Below are positions 7,222 to 14,418 of a DNA stretch of 29,185 nt, piece by piece. This DNA is from Natronohydrobacter sp. (GTDB lineage: Bacteria; Pseudomonadota; Alphaproteobacteria; Rhodobacterales; Rhodobacteraceae). A program made the position numbers and the translations under genes. The notes under the pieces are model-generated. The model searched no databases and was not told the origin of the DNA. It worked only from the letters and a program-made list of their open reading frames with translations. The stretch covers positions 1 through 29,185 of the forward strand of contig SKRP01000291.1 in NCBI GenBank assembly GCA_007118445.1, read 5' to 3'. How positions within the stretch are numbered: position 1 is the stretch's first letter; each line of letters begins with the position of its first letter.

Positions 7222-8670
7222 TTATCTCCGGACCCTGACTTCATCATAGATGCTGGCAGGCAGGTCATATCCCCAGCGTTTGAAGCGATCTGAATAATGC
7301 GAGCGCAGGCCGGTTCCCGTGAAATGGCCGATGATCGTGCCATCGGGTTCCAGCGAAGTGCGCTCGAAGCGGAAAATTTCCTGCATGGTGATGATCTCAC
7401 CTTCCATGCCGGTGACTTCGGTGATCGACGTCATCCGGCGCGAGCCGTCCTGCAGGCGCGACGCCTGCACGATCAGGTTCACCGCCGACCCGATCTGGCT
7501 GCGCACCGCGCGCAGTGGCATGTCGATCCCGGCCATCGCGACCATGTTTTCCAGCCGGCTGACCCCGTCACGGGCCGAGTTGGCGTGGATCGTGGTCATC
7601 GAGCCATCATGGCCCGTATTCATCGCCTGCAGCATGTCGATCACTTCCTCGCCGCGGGTTTCGCCGACGATGATCCGGTCCGGGCGCATCCGCAGCGCGT
7701 TGCGCAGACAGTCGCGCTGGGTGACGGCGCCCTTGCCTTCCATATTGGCCGGGCGGCTTTCCATCCGGCCGACATGGGCCTGCTGCAGCTGCAATTCGGC
7801 CGTGTCCTCGATGGTCAGGACCCGCTCGTCATTGCCGATGAAACTCGACAGCGCATTGAGCGTCGTGGTCTTGCCCGAGCCGGTCCCGCCCGAGACAATC
7901 ACATTCAGCCGGGTCGAGACCGCCGCTTCGAGATAGAGCGCCATTTCTTCGGAAAACGCCCCGAAACGCACCAGATCCGTGATGCTGAGCTTCTCTTTCT
8001 TGAATTTCCGGATCGAGACCAGCGAGCCGTCCACTGCGACCGGCGGCACCATCGCGTTGAAGCGCGAGCCATCGGCGAGGCGCGCATCGACATAAGGGTT
8101 GGATTCATCCACCCGCCGCCCCACAGCCGACACGATCTTGTCGATGATGCGCAGCAGATGGCGCTCGTCGCGAAAGGCGACATCGGTCAGTTCCAGCTTG
8201 CCTGCGCGTTCGACAAAGACCTGCTTGGGCCCGTTCACAAGGATGTCGTTGACTGTATCATCCTGCAGAAGCGGCTCCAGCGGGCCAAGGCCCATCACCT
8301 CGAAATAAAGCTCCTTGTTCAGCGTCGCGCGTTCTTCGCTGTTGAGAACCACATCCATTTCGGACAGGGCCTCAGCGGCGATGGTGTTGATCTCGGAGCG
8401 CAGCTCCGCCTCGCTGGCATGTTCGAGCGCCGAGAGGTTCAGGTTTTCCAGCAAGCGTTTGTGCAGATCGGATTTGATCCCGTTCATCCGCTGTTTGCGT
8501 TTCTCGACGCGATCCGCATCGGCGGCGCGCGCGGGTATTGCAACATCCGGCTTGCCCGGTCGCTTCGGCGCGCGCGCCGTTTCCTGCGCGTGCGGCTTTG
8601 CCTGCTCGGGCGCTATGTCCACCGGTTTTACCGGCTGGCTGCCTGTTGTCTTGCGATATCTTGCGAACAT
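7222..8670 (-). CDS. cpaF: Tad pilus assembly ATPase TadA/CpaF
   Basis: A 482-residue secretion ATPase of the type II/IV (VirB11/GspE-like) family that powers Flp pilus extension from the cytoplasmic face. Walker A is GGTGSGKT (261-268), an Asp-rich box follows at VLTIEDTAEL (284-293), Walker B is at DRIIVGE (331-337) and the His box at GHDGSMTTIHAN (353-364). The N-terminal 60 residues are a low-complexity, Pro/Ala/Lys-rich extension typical of CpaF. The N-terminal domain (about 85-215) carries the MGLGPLEPLL motif common to this group. The start at 8670 has GAGGCGA upstream and lies 16 bp after the cpaE stop. Identification is secure; tadA and cpaF are two names for the same gene. Confidence 0.97.
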   Translation of the reverse strand: MFARYRKTTGSQPVKPVDIAPEQAKPHAQETARAPKRPGKPDVAIPARAADADRVEKRKQRMNGIKSDLHKRLLENLNLSALEHASEAELRSEINTIAAEALSEMDVVLNSEERATLNKELYFEVMGLGPLEPLLQDDTVNDILVNGPKQVFVERAGKLELTDVAFRDERHLLRIIDKIVSAVGRRVDESNPYVDARLADGSRFNAMVPPVAVDGSLVSIRKFKKEKLSITDLVRFGAFSEEMALYLEAAVSTRLNVIVSGGTGSGKTTTLNALSSFIGNDERVLTIEDTAELQLQQAHVGRMESRPANMEGKGAVTQRDCLRNALRMRPDRIIVGETRGEEVIDMLQAMNTGHDGSMTTIHANSARDGVSRLENMVAMAGIDMPLRAVRSQIGSAVNLIVQASRLQDGSRRMTSITEVTGMEGEIITMQEIFRFERTSLEPDGTIIGHFTGTGLRSHYSDRFKRWGYDLPASIYDEVRVRR

Positions 8671-8686
8671 GTCTCGCCTCTAGATG

Positions 8687-9919
8687 TTACTCAGCCGCGA
8701 TCCGCGTGTTTTCCGAAGTCTCGAAAAGCGCGGCGGCAAATTTCTGGATTTCCTTGCAGACAGGGTTCTTGGGCGCATATTCCGCCAGCGGAAGCCCGTG
8801 ATCATTGGAATCGCGGATCTGGCTGCCGCCATCGGGCAGATGCACCGCGATGCTGATGCCAAGGCTCTCGGCCATGCGCTTGGCGCGCGCCTTGCCGCCC
8901 AGATCGGTGAAGCGCGGCGCGCGGTTGAGGATGAAACGGTGCCGGTCCATCGAGATCCCGTCTGCCTTGAGCGCGCGGATCATGCGCAGCGTGTTCTGTG
9001 CGGATCGCAGATCCAGCTCCAGCAGCGCGAAATAGAGATCCGACATCTGCAGCACAGTTTCGGTCCAGTGGACGATGGTCCGCGGCATGTCGATGATCAC
9101 GAAATCGAACTGATCGCGCGCCATCGAGATGACGCGCTCGATCTCATCCGGGGTCAGCAGATCAAGCGGCAGCATATCGGCCGGGGCCGTGAGCACCTGC
9201 AGCCGTTCCTGAAAGCACTGAGTCGCTGCGAAAAACGCGTCGCGATCCATGGTGCTGGTCTGCGACAAGAGCTCATAGACCTTTTCGGTGCGCGCCAGAT
9301 CGAGATAGGTCGAGACCGACCCGGACTGGAAATCGAAATCCAGGATGCAGACTGTCTGGTTGCGTGCCGCACTCAGGGCGCTGAGTTCCCAGGCCAGATT
9401 GACCGCGAAATTCGTGCCCCCGGCACCCCCGGCCAGCGCGTGGATCGCAAAGACCGACCCGTTCTTGCCGCTCGGGGCCGCAAGGGACGGGGCGGCTGCC
9501 AGATTGGCCTGACTGGTCTGTTTCTTCAGCCGGGTGATGGCGTCCTGCAGCGCGTTTTCGGGAAGCGGGTAGGGGACAAAGTCATCAGCGCCCGCGCGCA
9601 ACAGCTGATGCAGCACGATCGGGGACAGCGCCTCGGCGATCAGCAGCACATGAATGCCGCGTCCGGCGGCCTTTTCGATCACCGACCGGATCAGCCCCAG
9701 ATTGGGCTCATCCTCATCATCGAGCGCAATGGCCAGCATTTCCAGATCAGCCGACTCCTCGCTGTCGAGAAAGGCAATCGATTCGCCGAAGGCCAGATCG
9801 CCCCAGTCCTCGTGATAGACGCTTTCCATATCCTCGATCAGCAGATCAAAATTCTGCACATCCCGCGACACTGTACAGGCGCGGATCGTCTGGGGAACTG
9901 TCTGTGTTGCGCTCGCCAT
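8687..9919 (-). CDS. cpaE: Tad pilus localisation protein CpaE/TadZ (MinD/ParA-like)
   Basis: A 410-residue protein with an N-terminal receiver-like domain (about 10-130; ADDFVPYPLPENAL matches the end of pseudo-receiver domains) and a C-terminal ParA/MinD-like ATPase domain from about 154. The P-loop at 164-170 reads GGAGGTN. The deviant Walker A of MinD (KGGxGKT) has lost both lysines, so ATP hydrolysis is doubtful, as in several described CpaE/TadZ proteins. The switch region LDFDFQSGSVS at about 193-203 and the FDFVIIDMP Walker B are kept. TadZ proteins mark the pole or other sites for Tad pilus assembly. An AGAGGA ribosome site precedes the ATG at 9919. The gene heads the cpaE-cpaF-tadBC block, downstream of a terminator. 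Confidence 0.94.
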   Translation of the reverse strand: MASATQTVPQTIRACTVSRDVQNFDLLIEDMESVYHEDWGDLAFGESIAFLDSEESADLEMLAIALDDEDEPNLGLIRSVIEKAAGRGIHVLLIAEALSPIVLHQLLRAGADDFVPYPLPENALQDAITRLKKQTSQANLAAAPSLAAPSGKNGSVFAIHALAGGAGGTNFAVNLAWELSALSAARNQTVCILDFDFQSGSVSTYLDLARTEKVYELLSQTSTMDRDAFFAATQCFQERLQVLTAPADMLPLDLLTPDEIERVISMARDQFDFVIIDMPRTIVHWTETVLQMSDLYFALLELDLRSAQNTLRMIRALKADGISMDRHRFILNRAPRFTDLGGKARAKRMAESLGISIAVHLPDGGSQIRDSNDHGLPLAEYAPKNPVCKEIQKFAAALFETSENTRIAAE

Positions 9920-10226
9920 GCTGGCATCCTCTAGAAATTCGTTTCTTATCTGCTCTGGTCCGGGTCCGACAGATTCGCTTCCGCGTCAGATTACCGGCTA
10001 TGTCTTTAGAAAAGATTGTTCATAAATCTGGCGAGAATTGGGCCACGAAAGCGAAATTGTTCGACAGTTTGCAGCAGGTCCGGAAAAAGCGCCTCGATTC
10101 GCCGGCGCAGGCATCGGCCAGTCTGCCTGCGCGACCGCCAGACCGGCGTCCCCATGGCGCAGATACCAGAAACCCGCGCCAGAACGGCGCGGGCGCGGTC
10201 ATTCGGCAGCCGGGATCAAACCGGCA
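9920..10226. other. Intergenic leader between ompA-like gene and cpaE
   Basis: A 307-bp stretch without a convincing gene. The upstream-proximal end holds an intrinsic terminator for the preceding gene (10168-10193). The remaining roughly 250 bp before cpaE is more AT-rich around 9950-10080 and most likely carries a separate promoter for cpaE and downstream genes. I could not pick a clear -35/-10 pair. A 60-codon minus-strand frame here has no recognisable product and no good ribosome site. Confidence 0.5.
10168..10193 (-). terminator. Intrinsic terminator after the OmpA-like gene
   Basis: On the minus strand the sequence forms CCCGCGCC (10193-10186), loop GTTCT, GGCGCGGG (10180-10173), then TTTCT. 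This 8-bp GC-only stem with a short U-rich tail sits 34 bp after the stop of the OmpA-like gene. It separates the flp-cpaB-cpaC-ompA block from cpaE onwards. Confidence 0.7.
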
Positions 10227-10856
10227 TCAGCTTTCGGGGGCGTGGATCTCGGTCGCGCTGGCAACATATTCGCGCCGGATGATCCGCGCATATTGGCCAT
10301 CCATCACTGTTGCCCTGCGCCGGACCATGCCCGCGATTTCGGTCACAGTGCGCCGGTTCGCCGGTTCCTTGCCCTCGGTCACGATCAGCGGCTGGGTTTC
10401 GCCGCGCGACACGACCGCAATGATGCTGCGCGCGGGCACCCCCAGCGACACAAGACAGCGCTTGACCGCATTGGCACGGCGCAGCCCGAGGCGATAATTA
10501 TAGGCCGCACTGCCCACGGCATCCGTATGCCCATAGATCTTGTAGCGCAGTTCCGGAAAATGCTTCATCCAGCGCGCCTGCAGCGTCAGGATGGCAATCG
10601 CCTCGTCATCCAGTTTGGCACTGTCAAAGGCGAAATTCACCATCGAGGGCACCTCGGCATGGAACCGATGCGTCATCACCTCGGCCAGGCTGATCTTGCC
10701 GCTCTGCAGCAACTTGTTGTGCATGGTCGGATTGCCGAAGCCACCCTCATCCAGATCGATACCGGCTTCGCGATTGAAGCTCGAATGCGGATCACTGCAG
10801 GCCGCAAGTCCAAGCCCGGCGGCACCAATCAGGAAATTGCGTCGGTTGATCGCCAT
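10227..10856 (-). CDS. OmpA-family lipoprotein with Tat-like signal, Tad locus
   Basis: A 209-residue envelope protein. The start at 10856 is chosen because a strong AAAGGAG site lies 6 bp upstream; the longer open frame has no signal peptide. The N-terminus NRRNFLIG (residues 4-11) has the twin-arginine pattern and runs into a lipobox LAAC with Cys20, so it looks like a Tat-exported lipoprotein. The OmpA C-terminal domain follows: NFAFDSAKLDDEA (about 74-86) and GHTDAVGSAAYNYRLGLRRA (about 110-129), containing the Asp and Arg that bind diaminopimelate in peptidoglycan. It probably anchors the Tad secretin complex to the cell wall. It lies 37 bp after cpaC and ends the first tad transcription block. 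Proteins of this type are regular members of Rhodobacterales tad loci. Confidence 0.88.
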   Translation of the reverse strand: MAINRRNFLIGAAGLGLAACSDPHSSFNREAGIDLDEGGFGNPTMHNKLLQSGKISLAEVMTHRFHAEVPSMVNFAFDSAKLDDEAIAILTLQARWMKHFPELRYKIYGHTDAVGSAAYNYRLGLRRANAVKRCLVSLGVPARSIIAVVSRGETQPLIVTEGKEPANRRTVTEIAGMVRRRATVMDGQYARIIRREYVASATEIHAPES

Positions 10857-10893
10857 GACAGGCTCCTTTGTTAAGCGCGTGTGACGGCCGGGA

Positions 10894-12276
10894 TCAGTCC
10901 AGGACATAGCCATAGGACCCACCGAAATCCTGACGTGCGATCTCGCCCAGCGCCCCGGAGCCCGCACCCGTCATGCGACCGCTGAGGAACAGCTCGCGCT
11001 CGGTGGGCGGGCGGACACGATCCGTCGGCAGCATCAGCGCCTCGCCGCGGGTCGGCGTGACCAGATGGGCAGTGATGATGATGACCAATTCGGTCTGCTG
11101 GCGCTGATAATCCGCGCTGCGGAAAAGCGCGCCCAGCACCGGCAGTTCCGACAGCCAGGGCACGCTGCGCGACGAGGCGCGGAAATCATCCTCAAGAAGC
11201 CCGGCAATGGCAAAACTCTCGCCGTCGCGCAGCTCTACTGTGGTATTGGCCTCGCGGCGGCGGAAGGCATTGACCGTAGTGCCGCCAACCGAGACAGTAT
11301 TGGTGCCATCCAGCGAACTGACCGCAGCGTCCAGGCGCAGATTGATCACATTGTCATCAAGCACGCGCGGCGTGAAGGCCAGCTGGACCCCGAAGGGCTT
11401 GTATTCGATCGTGACATCGCCGTCCTGCAGCACAGGAATGGGATATTCCCCCCCGGCGAGGAAAGACGCCTCCTGCCCGGACAGGGCCGTCAGGTTCGGC
11501 TCGGCCAAAGTGCGCGCCATGCCCTGGGTTTCCAGCGCCTCGATCAACACACTCGCGCCCAACCGACCCCCACCGATGCGGAACCCCAGTTCGCCATGCC
11601 GCGGCGTGTTCGAGATCAACTCATCGGCACCGATGGGCTGGTTGGCGAACACCCCGGTTGTTGCATCCGCGCGCGATCCGGCTTGCAGCGAAAGGCTGGT
11701 GCCCAGATTCTTGCCGATGCCGCGCTGCATCTCGGCGAAGCGCACTTTCAGCATCACCTGCTGGGTGCCGCCGACACTCATCAGGTTGGAAATCCGGTCA
11801 GGCGCGTAGCGCTGCGCCAGTTCCAGCGCGGCATTCAGCCGCGCAGGCGTCGAAACGACACCCGACAGGACAATCCCGTCATTCGCTGTCCGGACCTCGA
11901 TCTTCTCATTGGGCAGGATCTGGCGCAGACGTTCACGGAATTCGGCGATATCGGGCGTGACCTGCACCTCGACATTCGACACCAGCGACCCGTCGGGGCC
12001 CAGAATCGTCAGCGTGGTGCGGCCCGGTGTCTTGCCAAGCACATAGATCGACCGGTCCGACAGGGTCGAGATATCGGCAATGCCGGGATTGGCGATCGAG
12101 AGTTCCGCAAAAGGATTGTCGGTCTCGACCACTACAGCCCGGTTCATCGAGACGCGCAAGGTCGAGGCAGCGCCGCCATTCATGACCCGGAACGTGTCAG
12201 CCTGAGCCGGTGCGCCCGGCACCAGTGCGAACGAAGCCCCAAGGAACAACGCCGCTGCGAGTGTCTGATATTTCAT
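10894..12276 (-). CDS. cpaC: Tad pilus secretin CpaC/RcpA
   Basis: A 460-residue outer-membrane secretin (type II/III secretion family). A signal peptide is visible (residues 1-26, ending APAQA). A pilus-specific N-terminal domain (about 28-105, NRAVVVETDNPFAELSIANP and the YVLGKTPGRTTLTIL strand pair) and a BON-like domain (about 108-170) follow. The secretin core (about 175-420) includes VLIEALETQGMARTLAEPNLTALSGQEASF and the conserved FLAGGEYPIPV segment. The protein forms the channel through which Flp pili leave the cell. The ribosome site (AGGCAAG) is close to the ATG and weak. A 264-bp gap separates it from cpaB upstream, unusually long for genes of the same operon, and contains a large imperfect inverted repeat. 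Confidence 0.95.
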   Translation of the reverse strand: MKYQTLAAALFLGASFALVPGAPAQADTFRVMNGGAASTLRVSMNRAVVVETDNPFAELSIANPGIADISTLSDRSIYVLGKTPGRTTLTILGPDGSLVSNVEVQVTPDIAEFRERLRQILPNEKIEVRTANDGIVLSGVVSTPARLNAALELAQRYAPDRISNLMSVGGTQQVMLKVRFAEMQRGIGKNLGTSLSLQAGSRADATTGVFANQPIGADELISNTPRHGELGFRIGGGRLGASVLIEALETQGMARTLAEPNLTALSGQEASFLAGGEYPIPVLQDGDVTIEYKPFGVQLAFTPRVLDDNVINLRLDAAVSSLDGTNTVSVGGTTVNAFRRREANTTVELRDGESFAIAGLLEDDFRASSRSVPWLSELPVLGALFRSADYQRQQTELVIIITAHLVTPTRGEALMLPTDRVRPPTERELFLSGRMTGAGSGALGEIARQDFGGSYGYVLD

Positions 12277-12451
12277 CTTGCCTGCTTTCTGCCACTGCTC
12301 TGCTCTTTACTCTCGCAGGCCGGTTTGCCCGACCCGTGCCGGATCGTTGCCCGGTCATTTTGCGAGAGGATGCTTCAAATCCGTTTTTTTTGCAAGAATC
12401 TTGTACTTGCAGGGCAAAGCTCATGTGCTTTTATGCAACGCTTGCAAAACC

Positions 12452-12505
12452 GCGCCCCAGATATTGGGCAGAGAACTCTTGCGTCTTCCGTATCTGGTAG
12501 GGCGC
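12452..12505 (-). repeat. Large imperfect inverted repeat in the cpaB-cpaC gap
   Basis: GCGCC-CCAGATA (12452-12463) is the reverse complement of TATCTGG (12491-12497) plus GGCGC (12501-12505), with a 3-nt bulge and a 27-nt loop. It lies in the 264-bp gap between cpaB and cpaC. It has no U-run on the minus strand, so it does not look like a terminator. A leader structure, RNA-processing site or protein-binding site is possible. Confidence 0.4.
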
Positions 12506-12540
12506 GGGTCGCCGATGCGCAGTGCAGATGGACTTGCGGC

Positions 12541-13374
12541 TCAGTTGGTGCAGGGGATCTCGATCAGCACCATGTCGCCACCGCGGCGGGTGCGGATATG
12601 GCATTTCTGCTCGGTCTCGACCACACGCTCTTCGCGCACGATGCCCAGAAGCTTGTCCTGTGTCATCTCGATAGCCTCGACCGGCGTCGTGTCTCCGGCC
12701 CCGACAAGGGCCAGTGACAGACGTCCCGATCCCTGTGCCTGCGCAAGTGCTGCGGCCTGTTGCGGGCTGGCCTCGACCGTGACCGTGCGCGCTGCGGCGA
12801 CATTGGTGGTGCGATCCATGTCCGCGCTCTGGTCAACCGCGATCAGCCGCATCTGCGACTGGATCAGCTGTGTCACTTCGCCGCCGCGATCGGTGCGGCC
12901 GGTCCAGAAGATATCCACATTGTCGCCCGGACGCAGGAAACCGGCCACGCCCGAAGTCATGTTCACAGGAATAGTGAATGCACGCTTCCCTGCTGTGAGA
13001 TGCGAGGTGATCCCGGCCTGTTTGCCAGGTTCGGTCAGCTTCACCTGCAGAATCGGTTCGAGTTCTTCCATCGCGCGCAGCACGATGCGGCTGTCCGAAT
13101 TATTCGGGAAAAGATCATCCACATCCGTATAGGCCCCTCTGGGCACAGCATAGGACGGGAACGGGGCAATACGGACATCGCTGCGGGTCAGGCGCTCACC
13201 GTAGCGCAGCGGTTTGGCGCTGACAAAGACATTGACCATCTCGGCCGTGTTGGCGTTGCGCCGCGCCTCCGCCAGTTCTGTCTGCATTTGCGAGATATGC
13301 TGATGGGTCTGGAACACGGCGAAACCTGCAAGGCCGATCCCGGCCAACAGAACTGCTCCGAAAACGAGGCGCAT
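12541..13374 (-). CDS. cpaB: Flp pilus assembly protein CpaB/RcpC
   Basis: A 277-residue periplasmic protein anchored by one N-terminal membrane segment (about 3-23). A coiled stretch is followed by a SAF-like domain (about 49-110, VFVSAKPLRYGERLTRSDVR) and the RcpC/CpaB core (about 112-250). RcpC is required for Flp pilus biogenesis and acts with the secretin. The start at 13374 has AAGGA eight bases upstream. It is the third gene of the locus, after the two flp genes and before cpaC. The C-terminus contains two cysteines (KCHIRTRRGG and the final PCTN) that could pair in the periplasm. Confidence 0.92.
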   Translation of the reverse strand: MRLVFGAVLLAGIGLAGFAVFQTHQHISQMQTELAEARRNANTAEMVNVFVSAKPLRYGERLTRSDVRIAPFPSYAVPRGAYTDVDDLFPNNSDSRIVLRAMEELEPILQVKLTEPGKQAGITSHLTAGKRAFTIPVNMTSGVAGFLRPGDNVDIFWTGRTDRGGEVTQLIQSQMRLIAVDQSADMDRTTNVAAARTVTVEASPQQAAALAQAQGSGRLSLALVGAGDTTPVEAIEMTQDKLLGIVREERVVETEQKCHIRTRRGGDMVLIEIPCTN

Positions 13375-13530
13375 TGTGATGTCCTTCTGTCTTGACGAGT
13401 GTCGGCCTGCGGGCCGGACTCATGCTCTGTTCCGAAGCAATACCCGCAGAATATGGCGAAATGAGGCCGCGAGGGGGGCACGAGCATGGCCTTGATGCGA
13501 ATTTTCCGCATGTACCATTCGCGTCGCGGA

Positions 13531-13731
13531 TCAGAGGGGACCGACCGGGTCGATCGTGGCGGTCGTCAGAGAGCTGGTGGTCGTATCGCCGACATCTCTG
13601 GCACCGCCGATGACGGTCAGAACAATCGCAGCGCCCAGAGTGCAGATCGCGGCGGTCAGAATGACGAAATCAACAGTGACAGCGCCCGCGTCATCGCTCA
13701 GGAACGTCTTGAGGATGTTCTCAGACCGCAT
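13531..13731 (-). CDS. Flp-type prepilin, second copy
   Basis: A 66-residue prepilin. The ATG at 13731 is preferred to a TTG six bases upstream because GGAGG lies 8 bp before the ATG and only 2 bp before the TTG, and because it gives a 16-residue leader identical in length to the other Flp copy. Expected processing is after G16 in DDAG-AVTVDF, giving a 50-residue subunit. The E-Y pair of the classical Flp motif (G-x4-E-Y) is D-F here. The hydrophobic helix ILTAAICTLGAAIVLTVIGG follows, and the tail is Thr/Ser-rich. It differs clearly from the first copy, so it may be a minor or alternative subunit. It also carries one Cys in the helix, absent from the first copy. Confidence 0.88.
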   Translation of the reverse strand: MRSENILKTFLSDDAGAVTVDFVILTAAICTLGAAIVLTVIGGARDVGDTTTSSLTTATIDPVGPL

Positions 13732-13796
13732 TTTCAAAACCTCCGAAACGCCCGCGGATGACTGCCGAAAGCAAATATGTCACCGATCCACGACAA

Positions 13797-13823
13797 CAGG
13801 CCCCGCCATGTATGCGAGGCCTG
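13797..13823 (-). promoter_or_regulatory. Strong hairpin between the two flp genes
   Basis: On the minus strand CAGGCCTCGC pairs with GCGGGGCCTG (one T-G wobble) around a 7-nt loop, giving a 10-bp stem about 60 nt after the first flp stop. The following bases are TTGTCG, too poor in U for a normal intrinsic terminator. It could stabilise the upstream flp mRNA or partly terminate transcription, allowing high expression of the first pilin. Confidence 0.55.
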
Positions 13824-13884
13824 AAGACTTCTTGTCAGGCCAGGCCCGTAATCAGGTGCCACCGCCACCAGTTTCAGCCGGGGC

Positions 13885-14085
13885 CTACAGATCGCCCAGA
13901 TCGGCAATCGTGGCTGATTCCAGCGAGTCCTGGATCTTGTTGCCGATATCCTGCGTGCCGGTGCGGACAGAGGCGATCACAGCGATGCCCAGACCGACGA
14001 TGGCAGCGGTCAGCACCACCCAGTCGACGGTCACAGCACCGGATTCGTCAGCGGCGAAGGTCTTGATGTTTGCAATGAATTTCAT
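13885..14085 (-). CDS. flp: Flp-type prepilin, major pilin candidate
   Basis: A 66-residue prepilin with the layout of the Flp/Fap family: a 16-residue charged leader, the processing site ESG-AVTVDW, a hydrophobic helix VVLTAAIVGLGIAVIASV and a short polar tail. Mature length would be 50 residues. D-W stands where classical Flp has E-Y, a variant I associate with Rhodobacterales. It is the first gene of the tad locus, preceded by GGAGAG and a 333-bp non-coding region that should hold the locus promoter. A hairpin follows, suggesting it is expressed more strongly than the downstream genes. After cleavage by the TadV-type peptidase encoded 10 kb downstream it would polymerise into the adhesive pilus. 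Confidence 0.93.
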   Translation of the reverse strand: MKFIANIKTFAADESGAVTVDWVVLTAAIVGLGIAVIASVRTGTQDIGNKIQDSLESATIADLGDL

Positions 14086-14418
14086 GGGATCTCTCCGGAT
14101 TTGAACGTTTCACTCTGCCGCTGCAGCGATGCCTGTATTGCCCTCATTGCCTTGGCTGAGTTGAATTTGCCCTCTGATCATGGTCGAAATTGGGCAGGAT
14201 AGGTTCTTTATGATGGAATTTCGCGTTTCGTTTCAGCTGATTATCCATTTTTGCTTAACAATGCTTCTCTTGCGCGCCATTCTGCAGGAAATGCGAAACA
14301 ATCATGCTGAAACACAAGGCCAGAACCACCGTGCGGGGTATGTCCTGGCCTGTGATGACCCGCGTCCGCAGGCATGGGCTTTGTGTCGCGATCACCCCAT
14401 CCGCCCCATGCCGGGTGC
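14086..14418. other. Non-coding region upstream of flp, downstream of the RTX gene
   Basis: 333 bp between the RTX gene stop and the first flp start, both on the minus strand. It presumably holds the tad promoter; the AT-richer part (about 14180-14300) is the likely place, but no convincing promoter hexamers were found. Near the RTX end an 8-bp perfect inverted repeat GGCATGGG (14371-14378) / CCCATGCC (14405-14412) with a 26-nt loop lacks a U-tail. A plus-strand frame through this stretch runs into the antisense of the RTX gene and is not credible. Confidence 0.5.

Noticed and set aside
7297..8856. 519-codon plus-strand open frame opposite tadA
   Set aside because: Antisense shadow of the clearly identified TadA ATPase; no recognisable domain and no ribosome site.
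8684..9934. 416-codon plus-strand open frame opposite cpaE
   Set aside because: Mirror of cpaE over nearly its whole length; composition typical of a complement frame.
12383..12411. T8 run next to a 6-bp palindrome as a terminator
   Set aside because: On the minus strand the run is A after the hairpin, and on the plus strand the T-run precedes it, so polarity is wrong for termination of cpaB.
11065..12717. 550-codon plus-strand open frame opposite the secretin gene
   Set aside because: Covers the antisense of cpaC, the gap and part of cpaB; no domain, low-complexity Arg/Gln/His composition.
14371..14412. Possible terminator after the RTX gene
   Set aside because: The 8-bp inverted repeat has a 26-nt loop and no U-run on the minus strand, so it was mentioned only in the gap description.
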